Origin: Deroplatys truncata
Lineage: Eukaryota; Arthropoda; Insecta; Mantodea; Mantidae
Assembly: GCA_030765065.1 (NCBI GenBank)
Contig: CM060985.1
Span: forward strand, 7,316,001 to 7,380,000
DNA length: 64,000 nucleotides
Reading direction: 5' to 3'
Shown here: positions 1 through 11,701 of the stretch, one piece after another
Layout of the letters: each line of letters opens with the position of its first letter
How positions within the stretch are numbered: the stretch's first letter is position 1
Made by a program: the position numbers and the translations under genes
The notes under the pieces: generated by a model
What the model saw: only the letters and a program-made list of their open reading frames with translations
Database searches by the model: none
What the model was told of the DNA's origin: nothing

Positions 1-414
1 CGGTAGGAGTGGGCGGAAAGAAGACAGGTGCCACCTACACGAAAATAATATAAGGGCTATATATAGGGTCTTTATACATATGTTATATATTTTCATAGTG
101 TTTATGTGTATATAAGAGTAGAAGAGGCAGAAACGGCGATCCGGAAGTAGATTAAACCAAGATAAATTATAGCGTAGAAGAGCGACAAGGACGGATGGAT
201 CGGCGAGCGAGCGAGGCAAAGCAGTGGTGAATGCAGAACGGGGAGATAGAGGGGTTTGCAGCTGTATGAAGTTAGTGTTACAGAAGTAAACGTGTTTAGT
301 TTAATTTCAGTCAAGTGAAGAACAGCTAAAGTAAAATAGAAGTTTGGGAGATTACTAAAGATGAAGAAAGGTGTTGGTACATAAGAAGAAAATGTTTATA
401 GATAATTTATAAGT
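1..414. other. Unassigned non-coding stretch
   Basis: No gene, known repeat or RNA is recognised here. Short open frames lack family motifs and codon structure. Confidence 0.4.
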
Positions 415-984
415 GAGGAGCAAACAATCAAAAGGCGTTTTCTCCAAAAAAAAAAAAAGTTTTTAACTGATCCACATCATTGCATATCGCCTTGTTTCAC
501 CCAAAAGGGAGCTTTAACCTTTTAAAATTGTACACAGTTTCAAACAAAAGGCATCAATCTGATTCTTGATTGGTCAGGCATTTTGTTTGTGCTCATTCTT
601 TTAGGTTGTAATGAGTAAAGTTTGAAGAGACATGTTTATGTTGGATTTTAATGAAGAAAGACTGGGATTTTGTACAAGCTGTTGGGCTAGACACGACATT
701 GTGGTTGATGTGGCCCGTTGGAACCATTTCATGTCATAACAAGTATTGCATTCCTTGACCACGTTAACAATTAAATTATATTCAAACAGTCACATGCTAC
801 TTTCTCCAATTTTCAAAGTTAATTTTAGGAAAGGGTCATGCTCTACATTTGTGCGGCGTGTTAAGATCATAGAAATCTATATTTTATGACACCGTTCCCA
901 TATTATTCATCATTAAAGAGAGAACAGTTTTCTTCGTTGTCTGTGCATTTGGTGGACAAATTGCCTTTTGATTGTTTGCTCCTC
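415..984. mobile_element. Non-autonomous TIR (MITE-like) element, 570 bp
   Basis: The first 22 bases (415-436, beginning GAGGAGCAAAC) are the exact reverse complement of the last 22 (963-984). Similarity continues weakly inward for about ten more bases. The interior has no coding potential, as expected of a miniature inverted-repeat element. No clear target duplication is visible: the left flank is ...TTATAAGT and the right flank AAATAACA.... The superfamily is therefore not assigned. Confidence 0.7.
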
Positions 985-1392
985 AAATAACAAGTAATGT
1001 AATAAAGCAATATATAAACAATATTAGACATAATAAATAATATTTAAGTAGTTAATAAATTAACAGTTAATAAAATAACTAAGCAATTTAATTTTAATTT
1101 AATGAAAGAATTATACTATAAGTGAATTAAGTAATAAAAATAAATAAATTAAATAAACTAAAATTAAAATAGGAATAATTAATTTAAACCAGTTAATTTA
1201 ATAAATAACTAAAAATAATTCATAAAAACAGGAAAGCTTGTGCTGGATTCCAGTACCTATGTTGTTGCTGGATGCCGGTAAACGTTTCAGGTAAAGGAAT
1301 TGTAATGTTTTAGTTTTAAGATTTTCGTAGTTATTGTCAAGGTTGTTTTGTAAATTGTATGTATGTAGTCTATAGAAGATTGGTAGCTAATA
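985..1392. other. AT-rich intergenic DNA
   Basis: The 1000-1230 part is very AT-rich, made of TAAATAA-like words with no coding potential. Nothing further is recognised up to the SINE that follows. Confidence 0.5.
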
Positions 1393-1640
1393 TTGAAGTT
1401 GAGTTTTATTTATGGACGCTGTTTAACTGCTGTGGTCCTTAGCATCCCGTTCTATATTGGGCATGTGCTCAGAGGCCTCTTTATCAGGCTTGAAATTCTT
1501 TTACGTGCCGTAAATGTACGACACGGGACCACCGGCTTTACTTCCATTCCGAAGGAAGCCATGCTAAGGAAACATCCATCACCCTTCGCCGGGTTTGAAC
1601 CCACATTGGCATAGTGGGTACCAGTGTTGTTATTTTTGTT
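1393..1640 (-). repeat. SINE-1 copy (tRNA-derived), minus strand
   Basis: The reverse complement matches the two other SINE-1 copies at 41130-41380 and 50252-50529 through the body, including GGTGGTCCCGTGTCGTAC and CACAGCAGTTAAA, and ends in an A-rich AAATAAAACTCAA tail. The tRNA-derived head lies at the right end. The B box is present (GGGTTCAAACC on the minus strand), but the A-box part is badly degraded, so this looks like an old, transcriptionally dead copy. Confidence 0.8.
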
Positions 1641-1789
1641 TGCAGTTAGTAGATACAGGAGCTTCCCCCCCATTCTTTTATACTTGTCTGAACAATTATT
1701 TTGTAAAATGTTTGGATGAATTTGAATAAAATTATAACAATTTGGAGTGCACGCCTAGGTGTAGGAAACTAGCTACCGGGGTGCAGCAT

Positions 1790-1944
1790 TTCAGATGTTT
1801 ATTTGTTTCTCGCGATGTCGTATAGCGTGCAGTTGTTAAACATTTGACTATCGCTGTTCTCTATTACGTAATGTAGCTATTTCTGCAAAGGTTTATCTCG
1901 AGAGGGTAGAGAAATTCCTGTGAATGTATCACATCAGATTATTT
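1790..1944 (+). mobile_element. DR1-B fragment, 3' end
   Basis: It carries the DR1-B words GTTTCTCGCGATGTC and TTGTTAAACATTTGACTATC, then the subterminal GGGTAGAGAAA and the terminal TCACATCAGAT. The 5' part is missing. Confidence 0.75.
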
Positions 1945-2469
1945 TTTTTAAGGGAAATGTATCGTAACTCTTCAATACTAAAGATAAATTTTGATGAGTT
2001 AAGTAATTGATATGGTTTCCAAAGTATTTTTATTGACGCAGAGATTACATAAAACTGTCTTAATTTTTTATCTTATGTGTTGATACTTTTGTGTGTGTGC
2101 ATATTATGGAGATTTGAATGCATGAATGCTTTATCAGAGTATAAAACAGGAGTTCCCAGTGATAAGGCCGTGTGGGAAAAAAAACAGTATTGCAATCTAG
2201 GAGAATGGCCCACTTTTCTGCTCATGTTTCTGTTTTCTTCGTGATATGTGTTGATCTCAGATTTCTGAAAGTTGAAAGCAATTTCTAACCCGTTTGTCTT
2301 GTAGCGTAAGGTAGAAAAAAACTGATTAACATGCAAATGGTGGTATTTACGTCAGACTGGATAGCGTTGCGTAATCGAAATGTAAGGGTTCACAAATACT
2401 GAGTTTATAACAGAATTTCGTCAGTTACAGCCGTTTGTACCTCTATGAGGTCGAGGTTACCCAAGTTCA
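1945..2469. other. Unassigned non-coding stretch
   Basis: Nothing is recognised between two DR1 pieces. Open frames here lack any family motif. Confidence 0.4.
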
Positions 2470-3195
2470 TTCCATAAAGTTTACTTTTCTATATACTTCA
2501 TTGTAATCGAGGTACATTACACATTTCGTTATAGAGAACAGCGATAGTCAAATGCTTAACAACTGCACGCTATATGCTCCATATTGTTTCCATGACATCG
2601 CGAGAAACAACTGAATGTTGACACGACTTTAAAGGAATGACCAAGTATAGAACAATTCGAACCTTTAATAATACATATATTTCGGAAATGGCTTATGCCA
2701 CGAAAAAGGTTATTTGAAATAAATTGTGTGCTTAAAGGAGATCTACATCTTGATGTAGTGCGTTTTTTGTCTATCGCTTAACGTTTACCAGTTACACAAG
2801 ATTATACAAAGAGGACTTCTCAGATTATTCCCAGAAAATTCAAGGTATTAATTTCATGTGGCATTAAATATATTTCATATATCGTATTTTAAAGAAAATC
2901 ATTAGAGTCAACTTTGAGTAATTAAAAAAATTCGAAAAATGTTCCGTGTAAATGGTAGTTTTGGGTGGAGGATTTTCTTAAAACGTCAGTGTCGCATCTT
3001 CGGAAGATACTGAACTTAATTAACAATTTGGTATTTTGCAGACTTTTCGTAATTGAGTTATGCTGTTGACACACATGCGCGCGCGCGCGCGCTCGCACGG
3101 ATATTTTTATTTTTGTGTCCACGAAGTCTCAGATACCGGTAAAATCTCGGTACCGCATTTTTGGGTGGAATGCAATACTTGCTCTACTTTAAGTT
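2470..3195 (-). mobile_element. DR1-B copy, minus strand, nearly full length
   Basis: On the plus strand it reads the DR1 3' half first (ATAGAGAACAGCGATAGTCA at about 2533) and then the 5' end (TTTTTGGGTGGAATGCAATA at about 3160). Its internal microsatellite is a (GC)n tract at 3077-3092 instead of the usual (CA)n, followed by the 5' domain. Both extreme termini are eroded. Confidence 0.8.
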
Positions 3196-3499
3196 GGTGG
3201 ATTAGATGACGAGTCGGTAGGTGAGTGATATAACTCGAGTACTGCAATATTACATCGGACTGGAGAGGGGGTTGCAACCCTCAATCACAGCGTCTGTTTA
3301 ATACCGATCTTCACAAGATAAAACAATACAAAAGCTGTCAGTAAAAGCAGCAAGCTAAATATTGCATTTTATGTATTTAAGATGTATTATCTCCTTTCTC
3401 TAAAATGACAAATTTAAACACGCAGTTAATTGGTGAACATTCAAAGTCACACAGAAACAAAAACAGCAGTTTGTTAAATTGTTATAGCCAGAAACCTTT
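3196..3499. other. Unassigned non-coding stretch
   Basis: No feature recognised. Confidence 0.4.
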
Positions 3500-4192
3500 A
3501 TCTTTCCTGCTACTGTGGCAAGTACTGCATTCCACCCAAAATTGAGGTGCCCTAAATCCAAATAGAACATTTTTGGAAACATGTCCGTGTCTGTAAACAG
3601 CAGAACTCAAAAAGGAAAAGTCGAATAATTCCAAACTTCGCATTGGTAACTTCCAGGGATGCGAGACGAACATTTTCAAGAACATCATCCCATCCCAGAT
3701 TACCCTTGAGCATTTCTCGACAATTTTGATTTTCTCAAAAATAGCTCTTAACGATTTTAATTAAAATATCATATGTTTAAGATATTTTCATGGCAAATGA
3801 AATGTACTAATTAAATTTTCTGGAAATTTCCGCAAAAATCCTCTTCATTCCAAATGAGTTATGCATAACTGGTAAACCGTAACAGATAGACAAAAATACA
3901 CAATTTATGTCATATACATTTTTTTCGAGTGAACCATTTCCTAGATATTGCTTGTTATTTGTTTAAATTTTCCAATTCGTTATTTGTTTTTTTATGTCCT
4001 GGACATACAAAGAGAATGGAATACTCCGCATAGCAACCAGCTCTTAAAACATTTGACTATCGCTTAAAACCTACCATATTCCCCTTGCATCTACAAGAAA
4101 ATTAGCAATAAGATTAACATGAAGTAGATGGAGAATAAGCGTTTATAAAAATAGTTTGTACAAGAGTAGAGAAAGTCATGTGAGTGCAACAC
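3500..4192 (+). mobile_element. DR1-A copy, plus strand
   Basis: It runs from the degraded 5' domain (TGCATTCCACCCAAAATTGA) through the middle to the 3' end AAGAGTAGAGAAAGTCATGT and GCAACACAT. The microsatellite is reduced to GTGTCTGT. Confidence 0.85.
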
Positions 4193-4261
4193 ATATTTTT
4201 TGTGTGAAATTATAAATTTATAGTTGCTGATAATACATAATATGAGCTTATATAGTTGAAA

Positions 4262-4390
4262 CATTTGATGTGATAGATTCACATGACTTTCTCTGCCCTC
4301 TATCGTTTATTTTAGGGTGTATACAAATTATTTTTAGTAAAGCTTACTACTTTGTGTAGCGCGTATGCAAGTAGGTAGAGAAGCTATTGC
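4262..4390 (-). mobile_element. DR1-B fragment, 3' terminus, minus strand
   Basis: It begins with TTTGATGTGATAGATTCACA followed by TGACTTTCTCTGCCCTCT, the DR1-B 3' terminus in reverse orientation. The copy stops after about 130 bp. Confidence 0.7.
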
Positions 4391-4449
4391 GTACAGCACA
4401 CTACGCTTTAGATTAAAATGTGTATCGTGAACTTTCTGAGAAATCCTCT

Positions 4450-6275
4450 TCTTTCGGAAGCAATTTTATATATTCTTGCAGTGTAGAGATTTTAACATCG
4501 ACTTTCTGTTAGATGATGCCTCTTTCATACGATCTAAAGTAAGTAATTGTTTTGAAACATGCTTAGAGCAGATGAGTTGTAACCTCTCACACCACAACAG
4601 TATATTTTAATAACGAAGATGCTCGCCAATAAGAATTAACTCGACAAAAATAGAACTTTTAATCAACAAGACATAGACTACTTTAGGTGTCTCTTAAACA
4701 AGCAAAATTGGTCTGATTAGATAGTAACGGTGTAAATAAGAATGCAAATGATTTTCTAAACACTGTAACCCATTATTACAACATAACAGTCCCGCTGAAG
4801 ACATTGCGACCCTTCGAAAATACCACATATCTAACAAGGGTGACTGCTTAGAGAACTTAATAAAACGTCAAACAACGTGAACTTTAAGTCATATTTTAAG
4901 CAATACCGTAACATCCTAAGTAAAGTCATTAAAGAAGTAAAAAAAAATTAATGACGACAACTGTACTGAAAATCGTAAAAAACAAAGGAAAGGCAATTTC
5001 GGATATAATATATAAAGCAATAGAAATAGAGGTTCTATTAAATACACTGATAGACGATGATGAGACAATCGAAGACCTTCAAAAATAGCTGTCTTTTTCA
5101 ACAGCTATTTTGCAAGAATAGTAAAGAAATTAACGCAGTCAGTTCCCCACTCAGCAGTTAATACAATTCCTCCCTAGGTTATTAAAACCCATTGCTCTAT
5201 TTACTTATATCCCACATCTGAAGAGGGAATCAACTCCATAAAGAGCAAAAACTGCAGTGGTTATGACGACATTCCTCATTAAATTTCAAGGCAACGTGGA
5301 AAATATTTTGCAAAATCTCTTATGGATACCTGTAATTTATCCTTTTTAACTGGTTGCTTTCCTGAAGCCCTTAAAATAGCACAGAAAAGCCGATTTTTAA
5401 AAAGGGGGGAACGAACACAGATAAGAAATTATAGGCTTATATCACTACTCTCTGTGTTGTATTAGATTATTGAAAAGGTCACATACACAGCCTAGATAAT
5501 TACATCATCACTAACACTCAGTTTGAGCTTCGAAAAGGAAAATGAATCAGCTCAACCATTTTCTCCCTCCTGGAAGATATTAAAGACAAAAAAGAACATG
5601 TAGTACGACTATTCATGGACTTATCAAAGGCATTTGACACTGTCTTGCAAAAGCTCGACTGCTATAGCATAAGAGAAATAGCAAACCTATGGTTCATCAC
5701 ACATCTTAGAAATAGATCCCACCTGGTGGAACTTGAGCAGTCTGATATTGAAATTGTGATGTCCCACAAGGCTCTATATTCGGGACACTGCTATGTTTAT
5801 AATATATAAATGACATTCCACTTGACCTTGCACCTGCAAATTGTGTCTTATTGATACAAATTTTGTTTTCAGCAAAGTGTCGTTGCGGTTAACCTCAAAT
5901 AACTCACTGTCTATCAAGTGTGTCAGACTAGGTATCTAGACTTCACTGGATGCTCTAATTCCGATTATCAGATTTTTATGGATAATTCAGTCATATGCAA
6001 TCAAACTTGTACAAATTTCTTAGGCATCACTCTCGTAGATGCAAGACTTTAAGGGAATAAGCACATTCCTGCCCTCTGTCGGAAGTTCAGTCGCACAACA
6101 TATGCTATCACAAGTCAGCGACACAGAGACTTTGGTTATGTTTATTCTCTTCTTGCGCATGCAATACCATTCTGCGGGTTCGTTAGCGGTATTTAGACAA
6201 TAAAACAACTCTAAAGGCAATCAAACAAGTACCTCCATCTACACCAATTTTCACTGAGCTTAACACATTGCCGCT
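4450..6275 (+). pseudogene. Old CR1-like LINE ORF2 relic, 5' part
   Basis: Three-frame reading shows pieces of a non-LTR reverse transcriptase in order. A linker segment near 4640-4800 reads NANDFLNTVTHYYNITVPLK. Next comes a pre-RT piece at 5080-5170 (FNSYFARIVKKLTQSV). The best-preserved RT stretch, 5615-5809, contains FMDLSKAFDTV, the first catalytic-Asp block of RT, followed by a NRSHLVEL-like block. C-terminal segments follow to about 6270. Many stops and frameshifts make it dead. The endonuclease domain is not seen. It resembles CR1-type ORF2 (LDLSKAFDTV... family pattern), but the clade is uncertain. The relic continues at 13225-13500, on the far side of a younger LINE insertion. Confidence 0.7.
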
Positions 6276-6287
6276 GCTATGCATATA
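6276..6287. repeat. Target-site duplication, left copy
   Basis: GCTATGCATATA is repeated exactly at 13213-13224, immediately outside the two ends of the I-type LINE. Confidence 0.85.
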
Positions 6288-6919
6288 CCCTCCCCAGGGA
6301 CTTGTCTTACGTGAGTACGGGTTTGGCGTACCCGGGGTTCCCGAGGCTCTCATCACCATCATCATCCCTCCACCCTCGTCCTGTCGAGGTGGGTTCGCCC
6401 TCGTGACCGCGAATACGAGGTAGGCTCTCGTGCGTTCTTTGCATCTCGTTCCATGCCGCCCCTCGCCATCGTTTCTTTCTTCCCTTGTCACTTTCCGGTT
6501 ATTTCGAACCACGACATTCGCACATCTCTTTTTCTTCCTCGCCGGCCTAGCTTGCGTGCGAAACGCCCACACAGTTTTATTTCTTTTATCTGTTCTTTTA
6601 ATCCTCCGTGGACACAGCCTGACGGATACCCGTGCACGGGGTGCACAGCTGGGTGAGTGGGTAATGGCGTCATCCCCACCACCCGGGGTCGTCATGTAGG
6701 GTATGTGTTCGTATCCGCTGTTCAACTGCAGTCCCGCGGGGGGCCATTGCATGAGCTGCTGACTTCTGACGGCGATTGGGTTCCTCTGTCTATGTTCTGG
6801 GAGGTGTGACCCTGGGGTGAGTCTGGTATAGATAGGCCACTCACCCAAGCCGGGGTAACGCCCAGGAAGTCAGAGCCCGAGGTCGGAGACGGTTGCAATG
6901 GTGGAGGATTTATTTCGCT
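6288..6919 (+). promoter_or_regulatory. 5' untranslated leader of the I-type LINE
   Basis: About 630 bp of GC-rich DNA (CCCTCCCCAGGGACTTG...) between the left target duplication and the ORF1 start at 6920. Its base composition contrasts sharply with the AT-rich flanks. LINEs of this group carry an internal promoter in the leader, but no specific promoter element was identified. Long open frames on the opposite strand here (for example 6183-6848) are judged to be composition effects. Confidence 0.6.
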
Positions 6920-7835
6920 ATGGAGCACCCTTTCTCCATTAATACAAACAAGCGCCGAAAAGTTATTGTAACAGAAGTAGCACCGCGGACATCTGGTTGT
7001 TACTTGGTCATTTCAAGAACAGAAGGACAAAACTTTGAGAAGCTGAACCCTTTTATAATTCAGAAGGGCATAGATGCTATTGCTGGTGCGGTTCAATCCT
7101 GCACTCGTCTCCGGAATGGTTCCTTATTGGCACAAACTACGTCCGATCAGCAAAGTAAGACCTTGTTGCGTGCTACGCTTCTCCACGGTTATCCCATCCG
7201 TGTCGAGAAGCACCGCACATTGAATTCCTGTCGGGGCGTCGTTACCACCCATAGCCTCGATGGTATATCGGACGAGGATCTAGTCGAATATCTATCCGAT
7301 CAAAAGGTGACAGCAGTGCACGAGTGCAGGCCAAACGCAACGGCGTATTGGTACCCCTCGTACCTTGTTTCTAACATTTGATGGCGTCGATCTGCCCACT
7401 AGCATTTCCGCAGGATACGAACGAATTTCTGTGAGGCCTTATATTCCTAGACCTCTGCGTTGTTTTAAATGCCAACGTTTTGGGCATACGCAAGTCTCAT
7501 GTAAGAGTGCCGTTAACATCTGTGCAACATGTAGCCAGCCCTCACACGAAGGTGCCTGTTCAACAGCCCCCGTCTGCGTCAATTGCAAAGGGTCACATTC
7601 TGCTTCATTTGGCGACTGTCCGCGGTATTTGGACGAGAAGGCGATCCAAGAGATCCAGGTAAAGGAGAAACTCTCCTTCGCCGAAGCCCGGAGGCGTTAC
7701 CATGCGCGCCACTACGCTCCTGCGATCGTGAACATTCAGTTCTTTTGTTGCCTCGCCAGTACCCCGGAAGAATGCAGAGACTCAAACTTGGACCATGACT
7801 GCATTGACCGCCACTACCATCCGGCCGTCCATTAA
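6920..7835 (+). pseudogene. I-type LINE ORF1 (gag-like, three zinc knuckles), frameshifted
   Basis: ORF1 encodes the nucleic-acid-binding protein that coats the LINE RNA. Translation from the ATG at 6920 (MEHPFSINTNKRRKV) runs to a frameshift near 7335. The frame is then picked up at 7365 as LTFDGVDLPTS. The C-terminal part has three CCHC knuckles: CFKCQRFGHTQVSC, CATCSQPSHEGAC and CVNCKGSHSASFGDC, followed by the basic, alpha-helical EKLSFAEARRRYH segment usual after such knuckles. The in-frame ATG at 6893 lies nine codons upstream; I prefer 6920 because MEHPF looks like the start of the conserved protein. The 3' end of ORF1 shifts frame again near 7750. Confidence 0.8.
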
Positions 7836-8319
7836 AGCTACAGTTACCAAGCCCTATAAACCTGGTCCAAAGTCTATGAAGTCACTAGCCACTGAGAAAA
7901 AACCGAAGCAGAAACTTCGAAGAGAAGACTTTTTAAAAGACCCACCGCGTGTTCACAGCAAGCAGAGTTCACCTTCTCCTCGGAGGTCGCAGTCCCAGGA
8001 GGCTGCGACCTCCGTTTCTCTTCTGTCACACCACGTACAGCATTCGAGAGTACCTACCTGGATATTCACAAAAGCCAACTGGAGCTTGTATTCCAGCCTC
8101 GTGCATTTTGACGATCAGCCCTTCGCCGACATTAACCAACTAGTGCAGCACCTTACGTCTACGATTTTCTCTGCCGCCGAACGCGCAATTCCCCGTTCAT
8201 CCTCTCAACCTCGGCGACCGCCTTTTCCGTGGTGGAACGAGGATTGTCGGGACGCCGTTCGTGCCGTAGAACTGCACTTAGGGTGTTTCGGCGACACCCT
8301 ACACTTGATAATTTGGTGA
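7795..8319 (+). pseudogene. ORF1 tail fused to end of endonuclease domain by internal deletion
   Basis: One open frame starts with the basic, proline-rich ORF1 tail (KPKQKLRREDFLKDPPRV, about residues 40-57). It passes without a stop into a segment typical of the boundary between endonuclease and RT in ORF2 (FPWWNEDCRDAVRAV, about residues 143-157). The catalytic core of the apurinic endonuclease, normally some 200 residues, is absent. The join lies around 8000-8070. A frameshift near 8280 then separates this frame from the RT frame. Confidence 0.7.
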
Positions 8320-9815
8320 CTTTTAAACAATCGCGCGCCAGGGCTCGTCGCATTATTCGCGATAGCAAGAAGGCGTCGTGGACTCGTTTTGTCGAGTCTT
8401 TTAATCGCTTTACACCTTCATCTGTTGTTTGGGATAAACTTCGTCGCTTCTCAGGTAAAGTGTCGCATTGTACTGTTTCTGGCCTTCAGGTTTACAATGC
8501 CACCATAGTGGATCCGGCTGTCATCGCTAACACTCTGGGTGCTGCCTTTGAGGCGGTATCCAGTTCACACCATTATTCCGCCGGCTTTCGCTCTATCAAA
8601 GACCGGCTGGATTCCGACACCTTTAATTTTCGGTCTCCTAATAATGAGTGTTATAATGAACTTTTTACAATGCGGGAGCTGGAGCACGCTCTTCATTGCT
8701 CTAGGCACTCCGCTCCTGGCCCGGACGGCATTCATGTCCTGATGTTAAAAAACCTTTCAGCCGACAGTAAACTCTTTCTCTTACAGGTCTATAACCGTAT
8801 TTGGCAAGACGGCTTTTTTCCTTCCGTTGGGCGCGAAGCCACCATTGTCCCTATACTTGAGCCTGGGAAGGATCGCCAACTACCTTCCAGCTACCGACCT
8901 ATCTCCCTCGCCAGTTGCGTTTGCAAGGTGATGGAGCGCATGGGCAAGGGGCGTTTGACATGGTGGCTTGAGTCTCAGAAACTTCTTGCGAACTCTCAGT
9001 GCGGATTTCGCCGCTATCGCTCTACCGTCGACCATCTGGTGTCCCTGTCGACGTATATTATGAATGGATTTCTGAGAAAGTGTCAAACGGTGGCTGTATT
9101 TTTTGACCTGGAGAAAGCTTATGACACTTGTTGGAGGGGCGGCATTTTATGTACACTCCATGCATGGAATTTCCGCGGTCGTCTTCTCATATTTCTTCGG
9201 GAGTTTATGACGGACCGCGTCTTTCGTGTACGTGTGGGCTCGGTTTTATCTCGTCGTTTTATTCAAGAGAACGGAGTACCGCAGGGCTCTGTACTCAGTG
9301 TCACACTTTTTGCAATTGCTATCAACCCCGTTGTTGATTGTTTTCCACCTGGCATTTCATCGTCCCTTTTTGTTGACGATTTTGCCATTTATTGCAGTTC
9401 ACGGCGGACCTGTCTACTCGAACGCCGTCTCCAGAGCTGTAAGGACCGTCTCTACTCCTGGAGTAACGCTAACTGCTTTAATTTCTCCGCCGAGAAATCC
9501 GTTTGCATCAACTTCTGGCACCGGAAGGCTTTCCCTCCGCCCTCTCTCCATCTTGGGTCGGAGGTCCTTCCATTTGCAGACGAGGTGAAATTTTTGGGGT
9601 TGGTCTTTGACCGGAAGCTGAGCTGGACTTCTCACGTTTCCTCACGTGTTTTAAGTGGCACATCCTGGGGAGCTGATCGGACCGTCCTTCTTCGCCTTTA
9701 TCGCTCTTTGGTCCGATCCAAGCTTGATTACGGGTGTATTGTTTATTCGTCGGCACGTCCATCTGTGTTACGTCGATTGAGTGCCATTAGTCGCTACAGG
9801 GGCCTTTCCAACTAG
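8229..9815 (+). pseudogene. I-type LINE reverse transcriptase, first copy
   Basis: A 528-codon open frame whose true protein content begins near 8285 (TFKQSRARARRIIRDSKKAS, a pre-RT helix). RT motifs in order: SAPGPDGI (8710-8733), SSYRPISLAS, the first catalytic block VFFDLEKAYDT (near 9097-9126), the QG block NGVPQGSVLSVTLF, the active site FVDD at 9369-9380 (the usual form is F/YxDD), and FLGLVFDRKLSW. Compared with the second copy it lacks 36 bp in frame near 9642, just after the FDRKLSWTSH block. Identity to the second copy is about 90% by eye. RT copies the element RNA at the target site; here it is part of a dead element. Confidence 0.85.
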
Positions 9816-10578
9816 CCCTGTACCCAGCCTGTACGCAGAAGCTGCAGAGCCTCCGCTGTCCTTCCGGCGTGAGATGTTTTTGTGCAGCTATGCTTGTCGA
9901 CTCTCCAGCTTGCCTAACCACCCGTCCTTCGAGTTATTTTACGAGGATGCGCTTGATCGACAATATTTAGTTAGCTCCTCTGCATTACTACCTCCAGGGG
10001 TTCGATTTCGACAACTACTTCAGCATTTGGACGTTGCGCCAGCGCCGGCCCTTCCCAGGCGGGAAACGCTTTTTCCTCCATGGCTGCGCGCTGAGGCCCA
10101 CTATCACCTTGGGCTAACGTCGATGCCGAAGACTGAGACGCCTTCTTTAGGTCTTAGATCAGCTTTTTTAGAACTCCGGGCGAAAATCGGGAACTTTCAT
10201 TTTATATACACTGATGGGTCTAAGACTGATGTTGGAGTAGGGTGTGCCTTTGTTTTTGATCAGCATAGTTTTACCTTTCGTTTACCGGAGCAATGTTCGA
10301 TTTTTACCGCCGAACTTTTTAGTATCTATCAGGCTCTTTTATACATCCAGCGGCGTAATTACAGCACTGTGTTCTCTGCGCAGACTCCCTGAGAGCCCCT
10401 CAGAGTATAACGCGCTGTACAATTACCACCCACTCGTACAGCGGATATATGACCTGGTCCACTCGCTTGGTGTCTCTGGCATCCGCGTCTCCTTCATGTG
10501 GATTCCAGGTCATGTTGGCATCTCAGGGAACGAGTCTGCCGACGCCGCTGCCAAATCGGCGATTTTATCACCCAGAAG
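9781..10578 (+). pseudogene. RNase H domain, first copy (frameshifted, truncated at fusion point)
   Basis: The linker and the start of RNase H lie in 9781-10392. The IYTDGSKTDVGVGCAF block has the first catalytic Asp and FTAELFSIYQALLYI the catalytic Glu. Near 10375 a frameshift moves the protein into the frame of 10244-11701. The frame then gives VSFMWIPGHVGISGNESADA, the conserved HxGxxGNExAD block. Just after the AILSP residues the sequence joins directly to mid-RT of the second copy. The third carboxylate region (TDSRSAL in copy two) is broken by the frameshift. Confidence 0.8.
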
Positions 10579-11701
10579 TGGGCCGGACGACATTCATGTC
10601 CTGATGTTAAAGCTCCTTTCTGCCGACATTAAACTGTTTCTCTTACAGGTCTATAACGGTATTTGGGAGGGCGGCGTTTTTCCTTCAGTTTGGCACCAAG
10701 CCACCCTTGTCCCTATACTTAAGCCTGGGAAGGATCACCAACTACCTTCCAGCTACCGCCCTATCTCCCTCACCAGTTGTGTTTACAAGGTGATGGAGCG
10801 CAAAATCAACGGGCTGTTGACATGGTGGCTTGAGTCTCAGAAACTTCTAGCGAACGCTCAGTGCAGATTTCGTCGCCATCGCACTATCGTCGACCATCTG
10901 GTGTCCCTGTCGACGCATATTATAAATGGATTTCTGAGAAAGTGTCAAACCGTGGCTGTGTTTTTTGACCTGGAGAAAGCTTATGGCACTCGTTGGTGGC
11001 GCGGCATTTTACGTACCCTCCATGTATGGAATTTACGCGGTCGTCGTCCCATATTTCTTCTGGAGTTTATGACGGACCGCGTCTTTCGTGTACGTGTGGG
11101 CTCGATTTTATCTAGTAGTTTTATTCAAGAGAACGGTATACCGCAGGGCTCTGTACTCAGTGTCACACTTTTTGTAATTGCTATCAACCCCGTTGTTGAT
11201 TGTTTTCCACGTGGCATTTCATCGTCCCTTTTTGTTGACGATTTTGCCATATATTGCAGTTCACGGCGGACCTGTCTACTCGAACGCCGTCTCCAGAGCT
11301 GTATCGACCGTCTCTACGCCTGGAGTAACGCTAACTGCTTTAATTTCTCCGCCGAGAAATCCGTTTGCATCAACTTCTGTCGCCGGAAGGCTTTCCCTCC
11401 GCCCTCTCTCCTTCTTGGGTCGGAGGTCCTTCCATTTGCAGACGAGGTGAAATTTTTGGGGTTGGTCTTTGACCGGAAGCTGAGCTGGACTTCGCACATT
11501 TCCTTTTATAAAGCAAAGTGTGACCGTTCTCTTAATCTTTTGCGTGTTTTAAGTGGCACATCCTGGGGAGCCATCGGACCATCCTTTTGCGTTTTTATCG
11601 CTATTTGGTCCGATCCAAGCTTGATTACGGGTGTATTTTCTATTCATGGGCACGTCCATCTGTGTTACGTCGCCTTAATGCCATTCACCATCGTGGCATA
11701 A
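10579..11701 (+). pseudogene. I-type LINE reverse transcriptase, second copy, begins mid-domain
   Basis: It starts abruptly at GGGCCGGACG (10580-10589), which corresponds to GGCCCGGACG at 8718-8727 of the first copy; the offset between the two copies is about 1862 bp. It then repeats the RT motifs SSYRPISLTS, VFFDLEKAYGT (the catalytic-block Asp is changed to Gly at the second position), NGIPQGSVLSVTLF, FVDD at 11231-11242, and FLGLVFDRKLSW. The 36 bp missing from copy one are present here. The reading frame ends at 11701 through a frameshift. Confidence 0.85.

Noticed and set aside
6183..6848. 221-codon minus-strand open frame.
   Set aside because: It overlaps the GC-rich leader of the I-type LINE on the wrong strand and shows no domain.
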